DNA of 10,362 nt from Larix sibirica (GCA_004151065.3 NWUY0300007542.1:71463-81824); one strand, 5' to 3'. Positions 1-8,682 are shown, numbered from the stretch's first letter. Numbers and translations are program-made. Notes: a model not told the origin generated them from the sequence alone.

Positions 1-849
1 ATAAATTTCTCATCAAGTTGTATAACTTGTTCAATAATTAAAGTTGTGAAACTAAGTAAAATTATTTAGTATATATTATTAAGGGCACAGTTGGTTAAAA
101 GGAAGTGGTATTCATTGTCTTTTCCTCTGTGTGTTGGATGAGTTGGATGCTTTGGTTTTAGCTTCAGATTGACAAACATATTGGTTGGGCCTCCATAAAC
201 AAAAACACATCCATTTTTCCATGTTCTAAATTCTTATCTCTGTTTTCCACTAAGATTTTAGATATGATCTACTACACACACTTATAGAGTTCTCTCTCTC
301 TCTCTCTCTCTCTAGCCTTAAAAAAATTAAGGAATAACTTGGTTTTCTTTAGAATTTTATTTTTACACTCAAAAAAATTTAAGAGGAGGAGTCCTAAGTC
401 ACCATAATTGTAATGAGTTAAAATGTTAGAAATGTCAATATTGTAGTAAATATTTTCAAATTGTGATAGAAAAAACAAAATTGATTATTTTGTATATATG
501 TAAAAATTTGTTTCAAAAAATTATGTCATTTAGATACTAAACCAATTTCTTAACATGAACCTATATATTATATTTGAAAAAGAAAGAAATAACATATTAT
601 TCTAAAAATAAGTTTATTTAGTGATACCAATTTTCATAAGTAAAAATTATATATTTTGGAAACTAATTCAATTTTTTACATTTTATCAATATCATATTTC
701 AATAAATTTTATATATATATTTAATCATTTTTTATTTTTCAAAAAAAATTCATTTCGACTAAAAATTAATAAAGAAACCATTAATTTTCATTTATCATTT
801 TATAACTATTATGTTGTATTATAACTATTATTATATTATTACAGTATAA
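1..849. other. AT-rich intergenic DNA, no gene recognised
   Basis: No reading frame here looks like a protein. The few short ORFs are built from low-complexity A/T or dinucleotide sequence. Apart from the (TC)n microsatellite I see only A/T-rich, mutated-looking DNA. The somewhat less AT-rich stretch at about 90-260 shows no recognisable motif. Confidence 0.6.
291..313. repeat. (TC)n microsatellite
   Basis: Eleven and a half uninterrupted TC dinucleotides. On the minus strand it reads as (GA)n and produces a false Arg-Glu run in one short ORF. Such tracts are common and length-variable in plant genomes. Confidence 0.95.
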
Positions 850-1080
850 TAAATATTTTCTATTGTCATTGATTTTAAGCACGTGATCATTTTTCCAAGA
901 CAATCCTCTAACTTAAATATAATATGGAATGGAGACAAACCTATTGAAGTCATTTCACTTGTGTTATTGTGTTATTTTAATGGAAAGGGGAATCGATGAT
1001 CATTCATACGATATTATTTAGGATAATTTAAATATTAGTAACTAAAATATTTATTTCTGGTCAAGGTAGGGATATATACT
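850..1080 (+). repeat. Direct duplication, copy 1
   Basis: This block recurs immediately downstream at about 1080-1405 in the same orientation. Shared anchors are AAATATTTTCTATTG at the start, TTTTTCCAAGACAATCCTCT in the middle, and ATTATTTAGGATAATTTAAA near the end. It encodes nothing I can recognise. The copies differ by scattered substitutions, so the duplication is not recent. Confidence 0.85.
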
Positions 1081-1405
1081 AAATATTTTCTATTGCCATT
1101 AATTTTAAACATGTGATTATTTTTCCAAGACAATCCTCTAACTTAAATGTTTTTGGAAGGAAGTTTTGGAAATATGAAACTAGACACATCATTGTATTAT
1201 TTGATTTGGATGAATAATAATAGTACCTTTTTTCTTCTTCTAAAAATATATATATATATAATATAAAGACAAACCTAGTAAAATCATTTCATTTGTATTC
1301 TTTTAATAAAAATGAGAATCGATAATCATTCATATAACATTATTTAGGATAATTTAAATATTAATAACTAAAATATTTATTCCTCGTCAAGATAGAGATA
1401 TATTC
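1080..1405 (+). repeat. Direct duplication, copy 2, with about 110 extra bases
   Basis: This is the second copy of the block starting at 850. It is longer because about 110 bases (roughly 1149-1262) sit between the shared halves. Those bases end in an (AT)n run near 1246-1264. Whether copy 2 gained them or copy 1 lost them cannot be told from this window. Confidence 0.85.
1246..1264. repeat. (AT)n microsatellite
   Basis: A run of alternating A and T inside the extra segment of duplication copy 2. It is a simple repeat with no sign of function. Confidence 0.8.
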
Positions 1406-2020
1406 TAATCGTTGGATACCCAAACTTGAAATATATACTAATTGTTAGATAATCAAACCTTTTTGTTTATCTAAAATTCGAATTTGAAATATAACTCTAT
1501 AAAACTATGATTCAAAGCCTAAAAAGACCGATAACTATAACGATTTACTTTTTCGATATAAATTGGCCAATAGTCTTTGATTGATATTTGCTTTATGATA
1601 TGGACATCCGCTTTTCTTAAATGCATGCATATATGAGGTGAACATGCAAAGTGCAATTCATGTGCGGGACATTACAACTTTATTGCTTTATGTCTCGTGA
1701 GTTATATGTATTGTCTTTTTCCTTTGACTTTTCCTATTCATAAATTCTTTATGACATATCTCTATACATTTTAGCTCTTCATATAATTGTTACATATGTT
1801 ACAAGGTGATCTTGAAATCAATCTTTTAATTCAAAAAAGTCCAAAATTATTTGTGAAAAGTAATACTACTAGTAACATTTTTTTTTGTTTTTATTAGGAA
1901 TAAAATTACAACATAATTGAAATAATGGTTTGAAAAGTTGGTGGCATTGTAATTAAAAATTAAAAATCAATTTCATAATTGAAAAATGGTTATCTTATTA
2001 TATTTTTTTTATTAATGATT
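1406..2020. other. AT-rich intergenic DNA, nothing recognised
   Basis: No ORF, RNA gene or repeat is supported here, apart from two short similar phrases near 1406-1460 (CTAATCGTTGGATA and CTAATTGTTAGATA). The segment separates the upstream direct duplication from the 2.3-kb tandem units. Confidence 0.55.
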
Positions 2021-2084
2021 AAAAGACAAATTGTTTAAAAGCATGACTATAACAACCAACATAGTTTTAATCGAAATTTTAAAA

Positions 2085-2800
2085 TGAAATCTACATTGAA
2101 AAGTGTTGCTACAAGTAGCACTTCCTTTTATAGGGCTTAGGAAATGGAGAAAATCTTAGAGTAGGTGTTGATCCATGGTTATTGTGAGGAGACGAAAACA
2201 TTAACTATTTGAAAATCTTATTCTCTCTCTCAAAGTGGGGAATATTCAATCAAACCTAAGTAGCTTACATTGAATCCACAAGCATCTAACAACAAGGATT
2301 GAGTTGCACATATTTTTTTATGGTGAGAAAGACCGAAACATGAGTGGTGGGAGGCCTCTATAGGAAGGTTAATGTTTAGCCATGTTAGAATTAGAAACAT
2401 TAAGTATGAGCTAGTCTAGTCCAAGAATTCAACATTGGTAAAGTATATTGTTGGGTTGAGGTATAAAGCAATGCTTATTAATGAGATTCAAGGGAATGAT
2501 CCATGGTGGTGGAAGCCTTTGTGGAAAATAAAGTCACCCTTGAAAACAAGGGCATTCATGTAATTAACCATTATGATTAAATATTTAACATGGAAAGTTT
2601 TGCATAAAATGAATTGCCATAGGCTTGGGAGATGTACTTTATGCAAGATGCAATTGGAAAACATAAAACACCTTTTAATATCTTGTACTTATACTTATAG
2701 GGTATAAATAGAGATGAACATCGTGACAAGAGTAAGATGTAATTGGCAAGAGGGGGCGAAACTACAAAAAGGTTTAGAAGGTGGCAATGGCACAAAAAAA
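2085..2800 (+). pseudogene. LINE (non-LTR retrotransposon) 3' fragment with zf-RVT domain
   Basis: Conceptual translation in shifting frames gives LGNGENLRVGVDPWL near 2138-2185. This resembles the GNG-x-D-x-W block found after the reverse transcriptase in plant LINE proteins. Further on come WWWKPLWKIKSPLKTRAFM (about 2500-2562) and a zinc-knuckle region. Its ligands are visible: Cys codons at 2633 and 2642, His at 2669 and Cys at 2684, giving C-x2-C-x8-H-x4-C as in the zf-RVT family. Several in-frame stops, including one right after the AFM block, and at least one frame change make it dead. No endonuclease or RT core is present, so it is a 3' fragment. It precedes unrelated sequence shared with unit 2. 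Confidence 0.8.
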
Positions 2801-3285
2801 TATTTAAAGGAGTTCAAGGAACTCCTTTTGGTAGTATCTTAAGACAAATGAGAAATGTAGATATCGATGAGGACAAATTCATCCCCCTCTTTAATGTGCA
2901 TCTCAATTAAGAACAATATATATACAAATTTTAAGACAACTCTAAAGATTCAAAGTCGATATGATTGTATCATAAATCTATCTATAGAATAGGAGCAAGG
3001 AATACTTTCATGGTGCTAATCAAAGCACACCCGTTATTTTTATTTTTGGGGCATGAGGCCTTATATTTCTTAATGAATTTCATACTATAATATTTAAATC
3101 AGATATATGAGGATCAAACAAGCAATTATGTTGAACTCTTATCTTTAAAGATAGACTCTCAACAAATAATGAGTCATCTAGATCTAAGTTTTCCAAATTT
3201 TAGTGGTTATTAATTAGATTAATTGTAATTTTAAGATAAGCAACCTAGTGGTAAGTCCAATTTTGTATCTTCAATTTTAACAATA

Positions 3286-3370
3286 GCTCTATTAAGCTCA
3301 TTCAATATAGAGAGGAAAACTATCAATAACTATAGCTCTATTAAGCTTATTCGCTCTATTAAGCTTATTC
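3286..3370 (+). repeat. Short dispersed repeat, CTCTATTAAGCTTATTC-like, three copies
   Basis: Three near-identical phrases of about 17 bases lie at about 3287-3303, 3336-3352 and 3353-3369. The last two are adjacent, and the first and last are followed by CAATATAGAGAG. The cluster is absent from the matching part of unit 2, so it arose locally after or during divergence. Confidence 0.75.
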
Positions 3371-3499
3371 AATATAGAGAGAGTGAGGGTATCGAACTAG
3401 CTAATAGTACTTTGTTACTAATAGAATGTAAAGAAGGATCACTTCTTGCTTCTTTCATTAAAAACATATTAAACTAATTCTATATCAATATAATATAGC

Positions 3500-3575
3500 C
3501 AGCTGATGACACTTTGACACTTTGGTAATAATAATGGCAGCTGATGACACTTTGACACTTTGGTAATAATAATGG
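3500..3575 (+). repeat. 38-bp perfect tandem duplication
   Basis: Two identical 38-bp units (3500-3537 and 3538-3575) begin CAGCTGATGACAC and end GGTAATAATAATGG. Unit 2 of the large duplication has only a reduced, single relic near 5830-5850. The perfect identity points to a recent slippage event. Confidence 0.95.
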
Positions 3576-3879
3576 AATGTAAGGAAGAATCAATTCAAAC
3601 TAACAGCCTTCCATTTTAAACAAACCATAATCATATGTTTGAGCTTTTCTTTCATGTTCATGTTTTACTTTAGCTAAAAGTTCAAAAAAATGTAGAGGAC
3701 CATACCCCATCCTCTGCTAAATATGGCCACTACGACTTATCACAATGCACATTATATAAATATTAGAAAGCTGTAATGAACTTTTATCAATCCCAATCAT
3801 TAATAAAATCCACATTAAATTCATAAAAAACGCAACATAACAGTCCATTAAATAAATAAAAAATGACACATACCATTGA

Positions 3880-4350
3880 ATGCAGAACTTTGATTCGATC
3901 GCATGTCGAGTGAAGTTTTACAGAAAATTCAGACTCCGGTCTAATCTAAGCTATGGATTGACCGAACATGAAAGCTATATATGGACAGAATTCTGTCAAT
4001 GCCATTCTGTACACTGATTAAACGTTGCCTTGAGGATGATCTTCAAAGTTCAAAGAAATCACAGAACAATTAAAACAATGCAGCAGAATCTACAACTATA
4101 GTTGCCACCAACTCGACAAGCCCACGATCCTGATATCAACGCACGGTGCTTTACATACCACTGCAACAGCGTTTGATGGTTTTGAAGGTATCAAAGGCGA
4201 TGAACTTTGAATGGCCAATTTCTGGAAGCTCTTCAGAGTTTTAAATGAATGGCCTTTAAAATTCACATTTAGTTTACCTTTGTGACAATGAGGATTTCTA
4301 GCAATTGGCAACTATCAATAGAAATGGCTAATGGCAAGACTTCAGGAAAT
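3880..4350. repeat. Conserved terminal module of unit 1, function unknown
   Basis: This part matches 6045-6545. It is visibly better conserved than the LINE part of the units, with runs of 20 or more identical bases around 4015-4150. It carries no ORF shared by both copies: the 71-residue minus-strand ORF of unit 1 is broken in unit 2 by indels of about 13 and 22 bases. It could be a 3' UTR, part of a retroelement terminus, or simply sequence homogenised by gene conversion. I do not recognise it. Confidence 0.6.
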
Positions 4351-4441
4351 AAAAGACTTTTTTGAAAGTATGACCTTAACAACCAATATTGTTTTAGTCA
4401 AAATCTTAAAATAAAACTTACATTGAAAAGTGTTGCTACAA

Positions 4442-4457
4442 GTAATATTTTAAAAGG
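4442..4457 (+). repeat. Candidate target-site duplication, left copy
   Basis: GTAATATTTTAAAAGG at the left edge of the insertion. The same phrase, with a longer T run, occurs at 4803-4820. In unit 1 the equivalent site holds a single diverged version without the insertion. Confidence 0.65.
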
Positions 4458-4802
4458 CTCACAGCTTGGTGGGCTTGTCCGGTGGTCTAGGCTTAAGGCT
4501 TATAGTTTATGACTTCTGTTTCTGTCTAAATTAATCAATCGTATCTAGGGGTGAAGCTAATTCGTCCTCGTACCCTCGAAAAGATCAATAGTACGGCTAT
4601 AGAACGGCACACAGCTATAGATCCTTAGATAATTAGTGAGGCTGCTCCCCCACTTCTGGGATTATGATGCTCAACTTTCATAATCTGAGATTCTTTCATG
4701 ATGAGGGAGTTGACCTAGCTCATGTTGTTTAAATTGCCAAATGTTTGAGTTCCCAGAGAGGCTTAATCCTTTTATGTAACCCTAATCAAAGTATTTATAT
4801 AC
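4458..4802. mobile_element. Short insertion of about 345 bp, SINE-sized, unclassified
   Basis: The segment is absent from the equivalent place in unit 1 and is bounded by 16-18 bp imperfect direct repeats, as expected for a target-site duplication. It has no ORF, no obvious terminal inverted repeats, and a higher GC content than its surroundings. Near the left end, TGGTCTAGGCT is close to a tRNA-type A box, but I see no convincing B box. A SINE or another short non-autonomous retroelement is the likeliest class. A MITE is less likely because the termini do not pair and the duplication is long. Confidence 0.6.
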
Positions 4803-4820
4803 GTAATATTTTTTTAAAGG
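4803..4820 (+). repeat. Candidate target-site duplication, right copy
   Basis: GTAATATTTTTTTAAAGG, matching the left copy at 4442-4457 apart from the length of the T/A run. The LINE sequence resumes directly after it. Confidence 0.65.
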
Positions 4821-5081
4821 TTAGGAAATGGAGAAAATCTTAGAATAGGTATTGATCCATGGATATGGTGTGGACATGAAAACATTTAGCTATTTGAAAA
4901 TCTCATTCTCTCAAAGGGAAGGGAATGTCAATCAAACTTAAGTAGCTTACTTTGAATTCAAAAGCATCTAGCAACAAGGATTGGGAATAGCATATCTTTT
5001 AGAACTACGAGAAAGTTAATGATTAACCATGTTAGAATTAGAAACATTAAGAATGAGTTAATTTAGTCTAAGAATTCAACA

Positions 5082-5333
5082 TTGGTAGAGTATATTGTTG
5101 GGTTGGGATAAAAAACAATATTTATTAATGAAGTTTAAGGGAGTGATCTATGGTAGTGGAAGCCTTTTTGTGGACAATAAGGTCACCCTTGAAAACAAGG
5201 GTATTCATTGGTATAGTATATTGTTGGGTTAGGATAAAAAACAATATTTATTAATGAAGTTTAAGGGAGTGATCTATGGTAGTGGAATCCTTTTTGTGGA
5301 CAATAAGGTCACCCTTGAAAACAAGGGTATTCA
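5082..5333 (+). repeat. 126-bp tandem duplication inside unit 2
   Basis: Two copies (5082-5207 and 5208-5333) differ at only a few positions. Each begins TTGGTA and ends GGGTATTCA. The same stretch is single-copy in unit 1 (about 2435-2556), so this duplication came after the 2.2-kb one. It duplicates part of the dead LINE frame. Confidence 0.95.
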
Positions 5334-6044
5334 TGTAGTTAATCTTTATGATTAAATGTTTAATATGGGAAATTTTGCATAAAAAGAATTGCTATAGGCT
5401 TGGGAGATGTACTCGATGCAAGATGGAATTGGAAAACATAATCGCTTACTAAAAATGAAAAATGTAAATATCAGTGAGAATAAATTCATTCTCCTCTTTG
5501 ATGTGCATCTCAAATAAAAACAATGTATAAAAAATTCAAGACAACCCTAAAGATATAAAGCCAGACACAATTGTATCATAAACCTATTTATAGAATAAGA
5601 GCAAGGAATACTTTCATTATGCTAATCAAAGCACACCCGTTGTTTGTGAAGCATGAGGCCTCATATTTCTTAATAATCTCATTCTATACATCAGATATAA
5701 GAGGATCAAACAATTATGTTGAACTAGCTAATGGCACTCTCGTACTAATGGAAGGTAAGGAAGATCAATTCTTGCTTCTTTCATATCTTTAAAAACTTAT
5801 TAAACTTATTCTATATCAAAAGAATCTAGCTAGCTGTGTAATAATGGAATGTAAGGAAGGATCAATTCAAACTAACTAAAAGAAGGCCAGTATGACTTAT
5901 CACCATGCACTGTATATAAATATTAAAAAACTGTAATGACCTTTTATCAAACCCAAGGACTAAAACAATCCACATAAAATTCATAAAAGAAGCAAATGTA
6001 TAACAGTCCATTAAATAAAAAACGATACATAACATTGAAGGTAG

Positions 6045-6545
6045 AATGTATTGATTCGATCGCATGTCGAGTGAAGGTTTACAGAAAATTCATAGACTCC
6101 TGTGTAATGAAAGCTATGGATTAACAAAACATGAAAGCTATGTTGGACAGAGTTCTGTCAATGCCATTTTGTACACTGATTAAACGTTGCCTTGAGGATG
6201 ATCTTCAAAGCTCAAAAGAAATCACAGAACAATTAAAACAATGCAACTATAGTTGCCACCAACTGGACAAACCCACGATCCTGATATCAACGCACGGTGC
6301 CTGAATGCTCCTTACATACAACTGCAACAGCGCTTGATGGTTTTGAAGGTATCAAAGGCGATGAACATTGAAGGGTCAATTTCCTGAAGCTCTTCAGAGT
6401 TTTAAATCAACAAGTTGGAACTGAAGCCGGCCTTTAAAATTCACATTGACTTTTCCTTTGTAAACCATTTAGGTTTTCTATGCCTTGTGACAATAAGGAC
6501 TTTTGGCAATTGGGAACCATAAACAGAAATGGCTAATTGCAAGAC
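6045..6545. repeat. Conserved terminal module of unit 2, function unknown
   Basis: This is the counterpart of 3880-4350. Long identical stretches include TGATTCGATCGCATGTCGAG and CACGATCCTGATATCAACGC. It has two extra stretches (near 6408-6430 and 6462-6485) not found in unit 1. No protein frame is maintained between copies, so I call it non-coding. Confidence 0.6.
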
Positions 6546-6560
6546 CTCAACGAAATAAAC

Positions 6561-6983
6561 AAGAAAATGGTCCAGTAATGTTAATTAATCTTTATCTTAA
6601 TTGATGAATTCACAAGGTTGAAGCCTTGCTCCTTTGTTCTTGATCTTAAACCAGCATGAATCTATCTTGACAAACTTATAAGATGTCCCCTAGTATGTTG
6701 TAAACACTTCGTTACTTTCTATGCAATCAGAAACAATGAAATCGATCAGCTTCTATCAGTCCGTCTATATCTGTAATCAGAAAATAAAAAACCCACAATC
6801 AATATTTTATACAAGACAATAAGTTTTTCTGATCCCTCTGCAATTTTCATTCTGATATTTACCTACACTTGTCAAAACTGCATGCAGATTCATCTCGGAC
6901 AGAAATTGTTTCGAATTAACAAAACCTAAAAATATACCACCCATTGCGTTGGCAAGCAATATTATTCTCCCTCAGTCTTCAAT
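6561..6983. other. Intergenic spacer between the tandem units and the PLE block
   Basis: I see no ORF, RNA gene or repeat in this stretch. It is less AT-biased than the first 2 kb and may belong to the flank of the PLE-associated repeat that begins near 6984. Confidence 0.5.
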
Positions 6984-7088
6984 TGTCTCCTGATGTCCAT
7001 GATCCTAGAGTAGGTATCGAAACTTGAGTTTCAAACTGACTAATGCAACTCCTTCTCACTACTCAACTGATCCTGCATATGGCTATCT
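6984..7088 (+). repeat. PLE-flanking direct repeat A (left copy)
   Basis: This matches 8853-8976 on the other side of the reverse transcriptase pseudogene, in the same orientation. The strongest part is GAGTTTCAAACTGA followed by CTCCTTCTCACTACTCAACT. Both copies end in ACTATCTTCAAACA or a one-base variant. Such repeats would fit the terminal repeats (pLTRs) of Penelope-like elements. A duplication of host sequence around the insertion is the alternative. The left copy contains CTGATG and, 23 bases further on, GAAAC. Confidence 0.7.
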
Positions 7089-7188
7089 TCAAACAGGTAG
7101 AATCCCTCCATGGAAGGGATACTCTGAATGACTTGAAGCTATTGGAAGCAACCCGAATAAAGATCGCCCATAAATCTGCAAACATTGA
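7089..7188 (+). repeat. PLE 5' coding segment B (left copy)
   Basis: The first 59 bases are identical to the sequence that follows the assembly gap at 8683, and the next 40 or so are similar with mostly G-to-A differences. It encodes the KQVESLHGRDTLNDLKLLEA stretch at the start of the PLE frame. A seven-base phrase, TCAAACA, is shared with the end of repeat A and bridges the A-B junction. Confidence 0.9.
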
Positions 7189-8680
7189 ATTCTTAAAGAA
7201 ATGTAGGGACCATGGTATTATTCTGTAATTCGTCGTTGTTAAGCACCGCCTCCATGGTCCTAGAAATGAATACCTATTCAAAAAAATTAATCCTATTACT
7301 AGTTAGAGGAGAACTCATGAAGAGCCATTCCGATATTCATAAACTATATGAAAGAGCTTATCGCTTACACTTGAAACTTGCAAATGAAATTAATGCCAAC
7401 CTATGGGACCAATTGGACTTAGCGATCAATATGGAGAGTGACAACAAGATAAAGAAAACGAATTCAAAACAATACAGAAAATTCAAAACCCTACACAATG
7501 CGCAAAAGAATGAAGAAGACAATAGACGTGGGAAGAAATCCAACGTTATCAATTTATCTTGCACATAATTGGATGGAGACTCAGTGAAAGTCTTAGAATA
7601 TGGACTGAATTTCGCAGTTGCACCAAGCAGAATTCCTACCAAGGAGTTGATGTGCAACATTGAGGACATTGTCAAGCACTTTCCTGAAAATAATGCAGAA
7701 GAAATTCGTCAGGAATGCGCCGTTATTCTAAGGAAGACGAAACCTCCAAAACCCAACGTCTCCAAAGCCGATAAAGTTGCCCTACATAACCTAAGATGCA
7801 ACAAAGACATAAAAATCATCAAGGCGAATAAAGGTAATGTGACGGTTGTGTTGGATACTGATGAATATAATAGGGAGATGGTTGATCACCTCGCTTGTGG
7901 GATCTATCTCAAACTTGATAAAGACCCAAGTAAGATAATCCATAAGAAAAGTTTGAGTGTAATAATGAACTCCAACCTATATGAGGATTTGAAAAGAAAA
8001 TTACTTCCCAAAGAAGGAACAGTTCCACGGATCTACGGGCTTCCTAAGGTGCACAAAAATGGAGTCCCTCTTCGTCCAATCATAAATACCATTGTATCTC
8101 CTACGTATAAGCTAGCCAAATACTTAGCGAACCTGCTCAATCCTTTAGTTGGGAAAACAATTCTTTTGTGAAAGACTCCACAAGTCGGGTCCAAGAAATT
8201 TGCAATGAAAGACTGGATGAGAATGACATACTTGTCAGTTTTGATGTGGTTTCTCTATATACAAAAATTCCAGCTACAGATGTCATTCAGACCATTAAAG
8301 AGCTCACCGATAAAGACACTACCAAACTTGTGGAGGTACGTTTAAGATCTACATTCTTCACCTTCCAAAAGTAATTCCATGAACAAGTTGAAGGCGTAGC
8401 AATGGGTTCGCCCCTTTCTCCTATCATGGCCAATCTATACATGGAAAGTTTTGAAAGATGTGCATTGGAATTATTCCCCCTCAAATCGAAAAGATGAAAA
8501 CGCTACGTTGATAACATTGATGTGGTGTGGCCACAGGGTAGAAACACCTTGATTCAATTTCTCAAACACCTCAATAGCCAAAACAATAACATTACGTTCA
8601 CCATGGAGATTGAAGAAAACAAAAGCTTACCTTTTCTTGATGTCCTAGTCTCAAGAAAAGAAGATGGATCAATTTCCCAC
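7089..8680 (+). pseudogene. Penelope-like retroelement reverse transcriptase, broken (Dryad-type candidate)
   Basis: Three frame segments join into one PLE-type polyprotein. The N-terminal region (about 7089-7565) has ATRIKIAHKSANIEFLKKCR and the SDIHKLYERAYRLHLKLANE helix. The RT domain follows: DGDSVKVLEYGLNFAVAPSR, then PRIYGLPKVHK with PLRPIIN (8022-8090). Motif A is LVSFDVVSLYTKIP (about 8230-8275), motif B is GVAMGSPLSPIMANLYME (about 8390-8445), then YVDN instead of YVDD (Asn codon 8513-8515) and LPFLDVLVSRKEDGS. Stops lie at 7226, 7304, 7566, 8372 and 8495. Frame changes fall near 7300 and at about 8158 (a one-base loss). The C-terminal GIY-YIG endonuclease expected of canonical PLEs is absent because the sequence hits a 2-base gap. 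The motif spelling is PLE, not LINE or LTR type. The Dryad assignment is inferred from the plant context. Confidence 0.9.
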
Positions 8681-8682
8681 NN
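8681..8682. other. Assembly gap (two undetermined bases)
   Basis: Two Ns sit exactly where the PLE frame should continue into its connector and endonuclease. The next base starts a second copy of the element's 5' segment. The true missing length is unknown. Confidence 0.98.

Larger units (their letters stand above)
2021..4350 (+). repeat. Segmental tandem duplication, unit 1 (about 2.33 kb)
   Basis: The order of sequence here is repeated in the same orientation from 4351. Both units begin at an AAAAGAC phrase (2021 and 4351), followed by a LINE fragment (GGAAATGGAGAAAATCTTAG). Next comes a middle spacer (AATCAAAGCACACCCGTT) and then a terminal module (CACTGATTAAACGTTGCCTT). Unit 1 keeps about 190 bases of LINE sequence near 2670-2860 that unit 2 lacks. 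It also has its own 38-bp repeat and lacks the two large changes of unit 2. The head-to-tail arrangement suggests unequal crossing-over or replication slippage, not retrotransposition of the whole unit. Confidence 0.9.
4421..5445 (+). pseudogene. LINE 3' fragment, second copy, split by an insertion and truncated
   Basis: This is homologous to the LINE relic at 2085-2800. The conserved block reads LGNGENLRIGIDPWIW at about 4820-4870 and is the better preserved of the two copies. A roughly 345-bp insertion interrupts the element just upstream of this block. The KSPLKTR-like block (here SPLKTRVFM) occurs twice, because a 126-bp stretch is tandemly duplicated. The zinc region keeps the two Cys (RCTRC, near 5410) but stops before the His and last Cys owing to a deletion after about 5440. 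No function is possible. Confidence 0.75.
4351..6560 (+). repeat. Segmental tandem duplication, unit 2 (about 2.2 kb)
   Basis: This is the second head-to-tail copy of the unit starting at 2021. Relative to unit 1 it has a roughly 345-bp insertion (4458-4802) with flanking direct repeats and a 126-bp internal tandem duplication (5082-5333). It has also lost about 190 bases of LINE sequence after about 5440. The terminal module includes small insertions near 6300 and 6410-6490 that unit 1 lacks. These private changes allow the events to be ordered: unit duplication first, then the insertion and the small duplication. Confidence 0.9.

Noticed and set aside
272-478. 68-residue minus-strand ORF with an Arg-Glu run
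   Set aside because: The Arg-Glu run is the (TC)n microsatellite read in reverse. The rest is A/T-rich and low in complexity.
2577-2795. 72-residue minus-strand ORF
   Set aside because: It lies antisense to the zf-RVT region of the LINE relic, whose plus-strand motifs explain the sequence.
4096-4311. 71-residue minus-strand ORF in the terminal module of unit 1
   Set aside because: The matching part of unit 2 breaks the frame by indels and stops, so coding is not conserved despite high DNA identity.
4458-4802. Insertion as a MITE
   Set aside because: The ends show no terminal inverted repeats, and the flanking direct repeat is longer than typical for MITE families.
5571-5792. 73-residue plus-strand ORF in unit 2
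   Set aside because: The matching part of unit 1 is disrupted by insertions and the residues match no family I know.
7063-7281. 72-residue minus-strand ORF opposite the PLE N-terminus
   Set aside because: It is a shadow of the plus-strand PLE frame.
7358-7675. 105-residue minus-strand ORF opposite the PLE
   Set aside because: It is antisense to a clear PLE coding segment and has no recognisable motifs of its own.
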